64,000 nucleotides of DNA from Bacillota bacterium. GTDB lineage: Bacteria > Bacillota > UBA4882 > UBA8346. Below the pieces are notes generated by a model. That model was not told the origin of the DNA. It saw only the letters and a program-made list of their open reading frames with translations, and searched no databases. Below are positions 52,277 through 60,858 of the stretch, one piece after another. Made by a program: the position numbers and the translations under genes. Where the stretch lies: positions 1-64,000 of the forward strand of contig JAEXFN010000061.1 in assembly GCA_023400055.1 (NCBI GenBank). Direction: 5' to 3'. Within the stretch, counting starts at the first letter, position 1, and each line of letters opens with the position of its first letter.

Positions 52277-53824
52277 GTGAAGCCTTTGTACAAACGCTGG
52301 CGCCAGAATCCGCCGGAGCATTCCGGTCCGGAGCCGCAGCCGGATGGGGAGTCCGGTTGGTCCACCGCCCTCGTCGCCAATGAGGTGCGCTTTCGCAAAC
52401 TGTTCGAAAATGACGACACCGTGATTTACCGGCATTTCAGTTCCAGGGTCGATGCCGGGTTGCGCTGCTGCGCCATTTTCGTCGACGGAATGGTGGATCA
52501 GGAGATCGTCAACCAGAATATCATCGGGCCGATCCTCGGCCATGCGCGGCGGGGAACGGACGGGCCGCCGCTGGAGGTGTTGCGGACCCGGGTCATCGCG
52601 GCCAATAATATAAAAAAGAGCGCCGATATCGGGGAACTTAGCGAAGCCATCAATGGCGGCGACACCGTCCTGCTGCTCGACGGCGCGGCAGAGGCGCTGA
52701 TCATCGCTTCCAGGGGTTGGCAGACGCGGTCCATCACCGAACCGGAAAGCGAGAAGACGCTGCGCGGACCCAAGGAGGGCTTCACCGAATCGCTGATGAT
52801 CAACCTCTCCATGCTGCGGCGGAAACTCAATACCCACCAGTTAAAATTGACTTATAAGGTCTTGGGCAGCCGCGTCCGCACCAGGGCCTGCATATGTTAC
52901 ATCGCGGGATTGGCCAATCCGGCGATCCTGGCCGAACTGGAAAAACGGCTGGATGCGATCGAGCTCGACGGTGTCCTGGGCACCGGCTATATCGTCGAGT
53001 TCATCAAAGACGCGCCGCTCTCGCCCTTCAAAACCGTCGGCAGCACCGAACGCCCCGACGTGGTTGCGGCCAAACTGCTGGAGGGCCGGGTGGCCCTGAT
53101 CCTCGACGGCAGCCCGGTGGCGCTCACTTTGCCCTACATTTTCATCGAGTACTTTCAGGCTAACGACGATTACTATATCAATTTCTTTTTCTCGTCGATC
53201 AGCCGGAGCATCCGGATTCTCGCGTTTATCTTCGCCACCAGCATCCCTGCGATTTATCTTTCGTTGACCAGCTTTGATCAGGAGATCCTCCCGACCCCTT
53301 TGCTGCTGAGCATCTCCGCGGCCCGTCAGGGGGTGGCCTTTCCGACCACCATTGAATTGCTGCTGTTGGGATTGGCCTTTGAACTGCTGCGCGAGGCGGG
53401 GATTCGGATGCCCGCCGCCATCGGCGAGGCCTTGAGCATCGTCGGCGCGCTGATCCTGGGTCAGGCGGCGGTGCAGGCCCGGCTGTTCAGCGCCCCGATG
53501 GTCATCATCACCGCCCTGACCGCGGTCACCGGTTTGATGATTCCCGGCCTGAGCGGGGCGATCATCATCCTGCGCTTCGTTTTGGTGATTTTATCGGCCT
53601 TCCTCGGCTTTTACGGCTATATCTTCGGCATGGTCGGACTGCTGATCCACCTGCTGCAGATCCGGTCCTATGGCGTGCCGTATATGACGCCGCTGGCCTC
53701 GCTGAATCTGCAGGACGTGAAGGATACCGTTTTCCGGGCGCCGTGGTGGTATATGAAAACCCGTCCCAAATTTATCGGGGCCATGAACCGGATCCGCCAG
53801 GCCGGCCACGGTCCAAAACTTTGA
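52277..53824 (+). CDS. Spore germinant receptor A subunit (GerA/GerKA family)
   Basis: Inner spore-membrane protein of 515 residues. The N-terminal soluble part (about 60-300) carries the GerA-family motifs LFVDGMVDQ-like IFVDGMVDQEIVNQNIIGP and VALILDGSPVALTLPYIFIE. The C-terminal part has about five membrane helices with ISAARQGVAFPTTIELLL and LGQAAVQARLFSAPMVIITA. GTG start without a convincing ribosome site. It is followed by the C and D subunit genes; the B gene lies opposite them. The germinant is unknown. Confidence 0.93.
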   Translation: MKPLYKRWRQNPPEHSGPEPQPDGESGWSTALVANEVRFRKLFENDDTVIYRHFSSRVDAGLRCCAIFVDGMVDQEIVNQNIIGPILGHARRGTDGPPLEVLRTRVIAANNIKKSADIGELSEAINGGDTVLLLDGAAEALIIASRGWQTRSITEPESEKTLRGPKEGFTESLMINLSMLRRKLNTHQLKLTYKVLGSRVRTRACICYIAGLANPAILAELEKRLDAIELDGVLGTGYIVEFIKDAPLSPFKTVGSTERPDVVAAKLLEGRVALILDGSPVALTLPYIFIEYFQANDDYYINFFFSSISRSIRILAFIFATSIPAIYLSLTSFDQEILPTPLLLSISAARQGVAFPTTIELLLLGLAFELLREAGIRMPAAIGEALSIVGALILGQAAVQARLFSAPMVIITALTAVTGLMIPGLSGAIIILRFVLVILSAFLGFYGYIFGMVGLLIHLLQIRSYGVPYMTPLASLNLQDVKDTVFRAPWWYMKTRPKFIGAMNRIRQAGHGPKL

Positions 53825-53842
53825 GGAACCGGGAGGCGCACG

Positions 53843-55057
53843 ATGGAGAAACCTGAACCGCAACGCAGTCCAGTCCCGGGACAGTTGCCGAGCATGAGAA
53901 CGCGCGGAATCCTGCGGCTGCTGACGGTCCTCCTGGCGGCGGCGCTTTGCGCCGGCTGCTGGGATTACAAGGAGATCGACGACCAGGTCATCATCGCCGG
54001 GACGGCCATCGATTACGATCCGGGCAGCCGCGGGATCCTGCTGACCACCGAGATCGCCTTGCCCACTTCCTCGGAGAAGGAAAGCAGCTTCGAGTCGAAA
54101 ATCTACCAGGGCCGCGGTCAAAACATCCTCGACGCCGCCGTCGACCTGCGCGCCAAGGCCGGCCGCCGGCTGCTATGGAGCCATTCTAAGGTTCTCATTC
54201 TCAGCCGGGAGCTGATGGCCGAGCGGGATTTGTTCATCGGCATCCTGGACTGGGTCAAAAGAAACCATCAAATGCGCGATACCAGCTGGCTGCTCCTGTC
54301 GAAGGAACGGAGCGCCGCGGCGATTTTGCAGCAGGCTGCTCCCCAGACCGAAAAGATCACCTCCTATTATTTGGATCATTTTTTCGCCATGCCCCAATCG
54401 GAAATTTTTTTAAGCATGACTTATTCGAAATTTATCGCCAATTTGCAGTCGGAGGGCGGCTGCACCGCGTTGCCCACCGCGCGGCTCGCCAATTTCAGCA
54501 ACGGCGTTTTGCCGTTCGTCGACGGAACGGCCTTGTTTCTTAAGACCAGGCCGGTCGGCTGGCTGGACGGCAGACAGACGCGAACGCTTTCGCTGCTCTT
54601 GAACAAGCTGGGTCAGGCGGTTCTGGCGCCCGAACCGTCCGAAAAGCAAAAACTTCAAACCGTTTCCCTGAAGGTCAGCCATTGCCAAACCGCCATCGAA
54701 CCGGCGTTCCGCCGCAAAAAGCTGATCATGACGATCCGGGTAAAAATGACGGCGGCGATCGGCGAGATCGACGGCGCCAAAGATGTGTTTCAACCTGAAA
54801 AAATCAAGAAAGTGGCCGCCGGAGCCGAAAGTGTGATCACGGCCCGGATTCATAAGCTGCTCGAGCTGCTGCAAGGGAACTATCGTTGCGACATCTTGGG
54901 CTTCGGCAATCAAGTGGCGGTAAAGTATCCGCGGCTGTGGTTGCGGCTGAAACGCGACTGGCCGAACGAGTTCGCCAAGCTTCCCGCCGTCATCCGGGTA
55001 AAGGTCGACATCGACGGCAGCGAACAAAGTATGAAGGAAACGCAGGAGGGACAGTAG
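53843..55057 (+). CDS. Spore germinant receptor C subunit (Ger(x)C lipoprotein)
   Basis: Lipoprotein of 404 residues anchored in the inner spore membrane. The signal region (about 19-39) has the lipobox LCAGC, then WDYKEIDDQVIIAGTAIDYD, the family's N-terminal motif. The later region IEPAFRRKKLIMTIRVKMTA and the final FWLRLKRDWPNEF-like end fit Ger(x)C proteins. An 18-bp gap separates it from the A gene. Confidence 0.93.
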   Translation: MEKPEPQRSPVPGQLPSMRTRGILRLLTVLLAAALCAGCWDYKEIDDQVIIAGTAIDYDPGSRGILLTTEIALPTSSEKESSFESKIYQGRGQNILDAAVDLRAKAGRRLLWSHSKVLILSRELMAERDLFIGILDWVKRNHQMRDTSWLLLSKERSAAAILQQAAPQTEKITSYYLDHFFAMPQSEIFLSMTYSKFIANLQSEGGCTALPTARLANFSNGVLPFVDGTALFLKTRPVGWLDGRQTRTLSLLLNKLGQAVLAPEPSEKQKLQTVSLKVSHCQTAIEPAFRRKKLIMTIRVKMTAAIGEIDGAKDVFQPEKIKKVAAGAESVITARIHKLLELLQGNYRCDILGFGNQVAVKYPRLWLRLKRDWPNEFAKLPAVIRVKVDIDGSEQSMKETQEGQ

Positions 55058-55062
55058 TCGGA

Positions 55063-55281
55063 ATGTTTTTACTGGTGATCGCGGCTTTTGCCATCATCGG
55101 ATTGCTGGAGATCGTGCCGCTGGTTCAAGCGGCCCGGATCAAGGAATTGCTGTTGTATGGGGCGGTTTTCTCGGTCGCCTTTCTGCTCAGCCTGCTGTTG
55201 AGTTTCAATGTCAAACTGCCCAGTCCGGCGGGAGTGCTGGATCAATGGGTCAGCGCCGCGCTTAAATTTTTTTCTTCCTGA
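55063..55281 (+). CDS. Small germinant-receptor D-like membrane protein
   Basis: Protein of 72 residues with two membrane helices (about 2-22 and 30-48). In several Bacillus receptors a D subunit of similar size and topology is encoded beside A, B and C and tunes receptor activity. Here it starts 5 bp after the C gene. An AGGAGG lies about 13 nt before ATG 55063. Its last 20 bases overlap the end of the convergent B gene. Sequence similarity to known D proteins was not tested. Confidence 0.7.
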   Translation: MFLLVIAAFAIIGLLEIVPLVQAARIKELLLYGAVFSVAFLLSLLLSFNVKLPSPAGVLDQWVSAALKFFSS

Positions 55282-56344
55282 ATTCCGCGACCAGGAAGGT
55301 CAGGACCGGGATGATGATGAGATAAGGGATCGAATAGGGCACCAGGTCTTTTTTGAGCCAAAGCGTGTAATCCAGCGGGCTTTCGTAGAAAAAAAGTGCG
55401 GCGCAGAAGGCTAACAGTCCGACGGGAGTGACAATAAAGCGGTAATCATCCCGAAAACCGAAGGTTCGCGCCAGGGCCTTGCAACATACCGAGAAATAGA
55501 CATTGGTTTTGACGAAAGCGCCCAGGATGTAAACGATGGACAGAATCAGTTCCAGTCCGTGCAAGTAGGCGCCGATCATGATGCGCGAAGCCGATATATA
55601 GGTAGGGTAATAGACGTCGGAAGCCAGGTTGATCCCCAGCACCAATACATTGCTCACCGAAATGACCAAAACCACCAGTGCCCCGATGCTCGGACCGATC
55701 AGCAGAACCTTGTAGGCGGCTGCCGGGGTGCTGAATTTTTGAAAAAAAGCCACAAATATGATGATTTCCCCCAGCGGGAAGATAAAAGTGGACAACGAAC
55801 CGTACAAGATATGGCCGAGACTTTCCTGAAAGGCCGGCAGCAGATTGTTGAAATTCATCTGGGGAACCAGCGCGGTAATCATGATCGCGATCGACAGCAG
55901 GCTGGGGCCGAGAAATAATGTCGCGAAATTGCTGATCAACTGCACGCCGCCCTTGGTCATCCAGATGCAGATAAAGGTGATAAGGATATCCAGAACGACT
56001 TTGGGCGTGTTCGGCAGGGCGGTCGCCCGGATGAAGTGAATCAGAAAGGTATTGATCAAAACTACGACGTAAAAGGCGGATAGAACATAAACGATGTGGA
56101 CTGCCTTTGAAAGCACTTTTCCGAAACATTTTTCGAAGATTTGAAAGAGATCCAGGTCCGGAAATAAAGATTTCAACCTGGCGATCATCAGGCCCATTAG
56201 CATCGCCATCAGGTAACAGATCAGGATGCTGAGCCACAAGTCCTTTTTGGCTTCCAGGGCCATGATCACCAAGGAAGACGTCCCAATGATATAAAGGACA
56301 ATGAGGGCGATGCTTTGTTTGTCGGTGATATGCGCTTTGTCCAA
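55262..56344 (-). CDS. Spore germinant receptor B subunit (GerKB-family permease-like)
   Basis: Membrane protein of 360 residues with about 10 helices, in the GerAB/GerKB (spore permease, APC-like) family. The start is DKAHITDKQSIALIVLYIIG from the TTG at 56344, with GGAGG 7 nt upstream; longer readings lack conserved sequence. FQIFEKCFGKVLSKAVHIVY and FSTPAAAYKVLLIGPSIGAL are typical. It is on the strand opposite A, C and D, converging on them with a 20-bp overlap. Confidence 0.92.
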   Translation of the reverse strand: MDKAHITDKQSIALIVLYIIGTSSLVIMALEAKKDLWLSILICYLMAMLMGLMIARLKSLFPDLDLFQIFEKCFGKVLSKAVHIVYVLSAFYVVVLINTFLIHFIRATALPNTPKVVLDILITFICIWMTKGGVQLISNFATLFLGPSLLSIAIMITALVPQMNFNNLLPAFQESLGHILYGSLSTFIFPLGEIIIFVAFFQKFSTPAAAYKVLLIGPSIGALVVLVISVSNVLVLGINLASDVYYPTYISASRIMIGAYLHGLELILSIVYILGAFVKTNVYFSVCCKALARTFGFRDDYRFIVTPVGLLAFCAALFFYESPLDYTLWLKKDLVPYSIPYLIIIPVLTFLVAEFRKKKI

Positions 56345-56653
56345 ATCTGCTCCTCCGTCGGATCGGCCCGGATCGCACGGTGATCCCCGGTTCGCGGCAA
56401 TTTCCGGCGCTGCTTCTGGCTCGGCTGGGAAAATCGAATTATAAACGATACTTTTGCCATTATTTTCAAAAATATTCGCAAACTGTAACGGAAGCGCCAA
56501 CGCAATAACGCAATACTCTGAGGTGCTTCGTCCGAACCGGACATTTTTTTGAGCGAGAATGATTTACGCGCTAACTGTAAAATGATCTATTCGAATATGA
56601 CATATCGTTGTCTTATTTCCTTGTTTATAATAGAGAAAAAAGGAGCGGATACG
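56345..56653. other. Intergenic region between divergent genes
   Basis: A 309-bp gap between the B receptor gene (minus) and the SnoaL-like gene (plus). The right half is AT-rich and includes TATAAT at 56626-56631, but no -35 box with correct spacing was found. Confidence 0.5.
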
Positions 56654-56998
56654 ATGTCTACAGCTATTAAATTGCCGGCGCCGATCGCGGCGTTTGTCCA
56701 AGCCAAGAATGAGCACGACAGCGCGGCGCTGGCCGCCTGCTTCGCCGAGGATGCGGTGGTTCATGACGAAGGAGAGGAACATCGCGGCACCGCCGCCATC
56801 AAGCATTGGAACGAAGCTAGCAATCAAAAATACCAGGACACGCTGGAGGCTACCGCTCTCGTCGAGCGCGGCGGAGCGACGATTCTCACCGCCCTGGTCG
56901 CGGGCAACTTCGAGGGAAGCCCGGTCCCGCTGGATTTTTACTTCACAATCGATGGCGGCAAGATCACCGGCCTGCATATTGAACTGACCGGAGAATGA
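56654..56998 (+). CDS. SnoaL/NTF2-like protein
   Basis: Small cytoplasmic protein of 114 residues with the cone-shaped NTF2 fold: an N-terminal helix FVQAKNEHDSAALAACFAED, then AVVHDEGEEHRGTAAIKHW, and beta strands ending GGKITGLHIELTGE. Such proteins are isomerases, small hydrolases or binding domains; no catalytic set can be assigned. AGGAG lies 8 nt before the ATG. It is probably co-transcribed with the gene at 57110. Confidence 0.85.
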   Translation: MSTAIKLPAPIAAFVQAKNEHDSAALAACFAEDAVVHDEGEEHRGTAAIKHWNEASNQKYQDTLEATALVERGGATILTALVAGNFEGSPVPLDFYFTIDGGKITGLHIELTGE

Positions 56999-57109
56999 CC
57001 GCCTTCGGGAGAAGCACCGGAGCTCCTGGAACCTTTGAAAGTCATCGTCGTGCGTCGAAGGAAATGATTACCCAAAGCCGCTTCACCGAAAAATGAGGAG
57101 GAAATGAAA

Positions 57110-57397
57110 ATGGTCACCAACAATTTAATGTTGAAATTAAAAGAGCGCACCAGCGAAAATATCGCCAAAACCAGGGATGTGCTGCTTGGCATGAAGGGGA
57201 AGATCGAACCGCTCCGCGATTTACAGGTGGAAGTGAACATCCGTCCCGGCGCCTCGGCCTACGATATCCTGCTGATAACCAAATTTGCCGCCATGGCCGA
57301 CCTCGAAGCTTATCTGGTGCATCCGGTCCATCTGGAAGTGGCCCAATATATCGGCCAAGTGCTGGATACCAGCGCGGCCGTATGTTATGAATCCTAA
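57110..57397 (+). CDS. Dabb-type stress-responsive alpha/beta-barrel protein
   Basis: Protein of 95 residues. VTNNLMLKLKERTSENIAKT, DLQVEVNIRPGASAYDILLI and LEAYLVHPVHLEVAQYI match the dimeric alpha/beta-barrel (Dabb) family. AGGAGG is 8 nt before ATG 57110; the ATG six bases earlier is too close. The function is unknown. A strong terminator follows. Confidence 0.85.
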   Translation: MVTNNLMLKLKERTSENIAKTRDVLLGMKGKIEPLRDLQVEVNIRPGASAYDILLITKFAAMADLEAYLVHPVHLEVAQYIGQVLDTSAAVCYES

Positions 57398-57437
57398 AAT
57401 CGGGCTGTGTCAGCATTAATCTTTAGCACGTCAAATG

Positions 57438-57478
57438 AAAAGAACCTCGGGCTCGTATGGATGGCCGGAGGTTCTTTT
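57438..57478 (+). terminator. Rho-independent terminator
   Basis: AAAAGAACCTC (57438-57448) pairs with GAGGTTCTTTT (57468-57478), with further pairing inside. The stem ends in a T-rich run. It closes the SnoaL/Dabb operon. Confidence 0.8.
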
Positions 57479-57515
57479 GATGCTGTTTTAGATCATTTGA
57501 CCATAGGAAATCACG

Positions 57516-57559
57516 TCCCTTCGTTTGATGATGTGCGCAGTGTCGTACGAACGAAGGGA
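57516..57559. repeat. Inverted repeat
   Basis: TCCCTTCGTT (57516-57525) and AACGAAGGGA (57550-57559) are a perfect 10-bp inverted repeat with a 24-nt spacer that contains the palindrome TGCGCA. It lies between the terminator and the LacI-type gene; its function is unknown. Confidence 0.55.
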
Positions 57560-57624
57560 TTCATTGAAAAAATTGAAAAGATTGGCATTTTTTAGAAGGA
57601 TTTCCGGGAGGATGCATGGAATAA

Positions 57625-57638
57625 TTTAATCGATTAAA
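57625..57638. promoter_or_regulatory. LacI-type operator before the regulator gene
   Basis: TTTAATCGATTAAA, a perfect 14-bp palindrome. The 19-base context ATAATTTAATCGATTAAAA is repeated at 58741. It lies 26 bp before the LacI-type start, so it probably mediates autoregulation. Confidence 0.75.
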
Positions 57639-57663
57639 ATTGATTGAAGGAGTCCACTCGAAC

Positions 57664-58725
57664 TTGAACATCAGGGAAATATCGAAACTGGCCAAAGTCT
57701 CGACTGCCACGGTCTCGAATGTGCTCAACAACTCGCCGAAAGTCACTCAGGCCACCCGGGAAAAAGTGCTGCGGGTGATACATGAGACCCAATACCGGCC
57801 GAGCACCATCGCCAAGAGCCTCAAGGTGAAGCGGACCCATCTGATCGGAGTAATCTCCGAAGACATCACCGTATTCAACACGCCGGAGATCATCAACGGC
57901 ATTGATGAAGACACCGAGAATCACGGCTTTCACATCATCCTGAACAATCTGCGGCTGTATAAAAGGCTCGGCAACCATTACGCCGATACCGCCAAATACC
58001 GCAATCTAATCGCGGAGACGGTCCAGATCCTGCTGAGCCGGCAGGTGGACGGGATTATTTATATCGGAGCCCATTCCCGAGACCTTTCGGGGATCATCGA
58101 GAACCTGCCCGTACCCATCGTCTATACGTACTGCTATTCGGCGGGAGCCAAGGATTACGCGGTGAATTATGATGACGAGGCCGCCGCTTATGACGCGATT
58201 CAGTATTTGATCGACGCCGGACACCGCAAGATCGGCGTCATCAGCGGCTTATACGATTCGCTGCAGAGCCAAGCGCGGTTTAAGGGCTATCAGCGGGCGC
58301 TGCTCGATTATAACCTGTTATTCAATCCGGCCTATTTGAAGGCCGGCGACTGGGAACGGGAGTCCGGTTATGCGCTGGGCAAGGAGCTTTTGACGCTGCC
58401 CGATCCGCCGACGGCGATCTTTGCCATGAACGATCTGATGGCCGGCGGGGTGATCGATGCCGCCAATGAACTCGGGATGGCTATTCCCGAGGCGGTTTCG
58501 CTGATCGGCTTCGATAATCGGGAGTGCAGCAAGTTTTTCGCGCCGTCCTTGACCACCATGGCCTTGCCCCTGAATGAAATGGGCAAACAAGCGGTGCAAA
58601 TTCTGATGGAGCGGATCGACGATTCGCAATCGGGGGCGGACCGGCACGACTACCGTTTGAAATGCACTCTGATCGAACGGCAGTCTGTGGCTAAACGGGT
58701 GGTTTCGGCCACCGCGCTGGGATAG
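57664..58725 (+). CDS. LacI-family transcriptional regulator
   Basis: Repressor of 353 residues. The helix-turn-helix NIREISKLAKVSTATVSNVL, then NNSPKVTQATREKVLRVI, starts directly at the TTG 57664, with AAGGAG 11 nt upstream; the TTG 24 bases earlier would add a non-family prefix and overlaps the operator. The effector domain has VKRTHLIGVISEDITVFNTP and IPEAVSLIGFDNRECSKFF. It probably controls the GH127 gene and importer that follow. Confidence 0.94.
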   Translation: MNIREISKLAKVSTATVSNVLNNSPKVTQATREKVLRVIHETQYRPSTIAKSLKVKRTHLIGVISEDITVFNTPEIINGIDEDTENHGFHIILNNLRLYKRLGNHYADTAKYRNLIAETVQILLSRQVDGIIYIGAHSRDLSGIIENLPVPIVYTYCYSAGAKDYAVNYDDEAAAYDAIQYLIDAGHRKIGVISGLYDSLQSQARFKGYQRALLDYNLLFNPAYLKAGDWERESGYALGKELLTLPDPPTAIFAMNDLMAGGVIDAANELGMAIPEAVSLIGFDNRECSKFFAPSLTTMALPLNEMGKQAVQILMERIDDSQSGADRHDYRLKCTLIERQSVAKRVVSATALG

Positions 58726-58744
58726 AAAAATTTTTACCGGATAA

Positions 58745-58758
58745 TTTAATCGATTAAA
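58745..58758. promoter_or_regulatory. LacI-type operator before the GH127 gene
   Basis: TTTAATCGATTAAA, identical to 57625-57638, including flanking bases (ATAATTTAATCGATTAAAA). It lies 36 bp before the GH127 start. Confidence 0.78.
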
Positions 58759-58794
58759 AAACCAAATAATCAGGAATTATCTTAAAAATTCGGG

Positions 58795-60744
58795 GTGTTG
58801 ACCGTGACCGCAAACCGCCAGTTCGATTCCAAGCAACGCTTCTGGGCCGTGCCGCACCGGGCGGTTCAGATCGAAGACCGCTTTTGGCGGCCCCGTATCG
58901 AGGGCAACCGGCGGGTTTCCTTGCCCTACCAGTATCAGCAGTTAAAGAGCAGCGGGGTGCTGGACAATTTCCGACGGGTCGCGGGCCGGGCGGATGGCGC
59001 CTACGCCGGACCCTTCTGGATGGATTCCGATGCCTATAAGTGGCTGGAGGCGGCCAGTTATTCCCTGGCCAGCCAGCCCGACCCCGAGCTGGAAAGGGCA
59101 GTGGACGAAACCATTGCGCTGATCGCCGCCGCTCAGGCGGCCGACGGTTACCTGGATACCTATTTTCAATGGGTCGAACCGGATAAGAAATTCACCAACC
59201 TGGCGATGGGCCATGAATTATACTGTGCCGGGCATCTGATTCAGGCCGCGGTGGCCCATTTTCAGGCCACCGGCCGGCGGACCCTGCTGGATGTGGCCTG
59301 CCGCCTGGCCGATCATATCGACGGGGTGTTCGGGCCGGGCAAGTTCGAGGCGGCCGACGGCCATGAGGAGATCGAGACCGCCCTGGTCGATCTGTATCGG
59401 ACCACCGGAACCAAACGCTACTTGGACTTGGCCGTCTTCTTCATCGGTCAGCGCGGCCGGCCCGATTCCCGTTTCCGTTGGGAGCTGGGCCATCTGGATG
59501 AAATCGCCGGCAAGCCGGGCCAGGTCAATGCGCAATACTACGGAAGCTATGAAAATTATGACGGCCGTTACGCCCAGGATCACCTGCCAGTGACCGAACA
59601 AGCCGAGGTGGTCGGCCACGCGGTGCGGGCCATGTATCTGTACTGTGCTATGGCCGATATCGTCGCCGAGAGCGGCGATCCCCGGTTACTGGCGGCGCTG
59701 GAACGGCTCTGGGAGAACGTCACCACGCGGCGGATGTATATCACCGGCGGGATCGGGCCTTCGAACCGCAATGAAGGGTTCACCCGGGACTATGACCTCC
59801 CCAACGACACGGCCTATGCCGAGACCTGCGCGGCGGTGGGCATGATCATGTGGCAGCACCGGCTGTTGCAGTTGACCGGCGCGGGCCGCTTCGCCGACAT
59901 TTTGGAGCGGGTACTTTATAATGGCTTTTTATCCGGCGTCGCGCTCGACAGCCGCAAGTTCTTCTATGACAATCCGCTGCAGAGCGCCGGCGATCGCCAC
60001 CGCCAGGGCTGGTTCGAATGCGCTTGCTGTCCGCCGAATATAGCCCGGCTGCTGGCTTCGCTCGGCAAATATATTTATTCGCAAAACGCGGCGGGGTTGG
60101 CCGTCCACCTGTATATCCAGGGCGCGGCCCAAATCACCCTGGCCGGCGGGAAGCCGCTGATCGTTCGGCAAACCACCGATTATCCCTGGGAGGGCCGGGT
60201 CGAGTTGACGATGGAATTGGCCGGTCCGGCGGTATTCGCTCTCCGGCTGCGGATTCCGGGCTGGTGCCGCAGTTGGGTCTTGCGGGTGAATGGCGCAGCG
60301 GCGGAGCCGGTCGTCGCCGACGGCTATGCCGCTCTCCAGCGGGAGTGGGCCGACGGGGACCGGGTGGAGCTGATCCTGGCGATGCCGGTGGAGACGGTGG
60401 CGGCTCATCCGGCCGTCTGGCAGGATGCGGGACGGCTCGCCATCCAGCGCGGTCCTCTGGTGTATTGCCTGGAGGAAGCCGATCATCCCTGTCCGGTCAC
60501 CCGGATCATGCTTCCCAAAGACGCCGCGCTGACTGCCCGCTTCGATCCCGACGTTCTGGGGGGGATCGTAGTGATCGAAGGGGAAGGATACATCAGCGAG
60601 CTACACGGTTGGGACGGGACATTGTACCGGCCGGCCGACCGCGGGGAAGCGTACCGGAAAATCCCCGTCAAAGCAGTTCCCTATTACGCCTGGGACAACC
60701 GGGAACCCGGTTCCATGGCGGTCTGGATAAGCCGGCTTTCATAA
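58795..60744 (+). CDS. GH127 beta-L-arabinofuranosidase
   Basis: Glycosidase of 649 residues, family GH127 (HypBA1-like). It releases L-arabinose from beta-L-arabinofuranosides using a zinc-bound catalytic cysteine. The zinc set is visible as glutamate and cysteine in AYAETCAAVGM and the cysteine pair in FECACCPPNIARL. FWMDSDAYKWLEA and IYITGGIG-like YITGGIGPSNRNEGF fit the family. There is no signal peptide, so the enzyme acts in the cytoplasm. GTG 58795 is reported; GTG 58804, 8 nt after GGGG, is a good alternative. Confidence 0.92.
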   Translation: MLTVTANRQFDSKQRFWAVPHRAVQIEDRFWRPRIEGNRRVSLPYQYQQLKSSGVLDNFRRVAGRADGAYAGPFWMDSDAYKWLEAASYSLASQPDPELERAVDETIALIAAAQAADGYLDTYFQWVEPDKKFTNLAMGHELYCAGHLIQAAVAHFQATGRRTLLDVACRLADHIDGVFGPGKFEAADGHEEIETALVDLYRTTGTKRYLDLAVFFIGQRGRPDSRFRWELGHLDEIAGKPGQVNAQYYGSYENYDGRYAQDHLPVTEQAEVVGHAVRAMYLYCAMADIVAESGDPRLLAALERLWENVTTRRMYITGGIGPSNRNEGFTRDYDLPNDTAYAETCAAVGMIMWQHRLLQLTGAGRFADILERVLYNGFLSGVALDSRKFFYDNPLQSAGDRHRQGWFECACCPPNIARLLASLGKYIYSQNAAGLAVHLYIQGAAQITLAGGKPLIVRQTTDYPWEGRVELTMELAGPAVFALRLRIPGWCRSWVLRVNGAAAEPVVADGYAALQREWADGDRVELILAMPVETVAAHPAVWQDAGRLAIQRGPLVYCLEEADHPCPVTRIMLPKDAALTARFDPDVLGGIVVIEGEGYISELHGWDGTLYRPADRGEAYRKIPVKAVPYYAWDNREPGSMAVWISRLS

Positions 60745-60858
60745 GGCGAGACGCCCTGCCGGGCGGGGCGCCGAAGGGAGGGAAAAGATTCGGAGCAGAA
60801 TGGGAAACTCCGGGTAGTGGTCGTGGTCCAATAAAAATAATCGAGGGAGGAAGATTCG

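Noticed and set aside
57407..57595. 62-residue open frame starting with GTG
   Set aside because: It contains the terminator stem and an inverted repeat and has no ribosome site.
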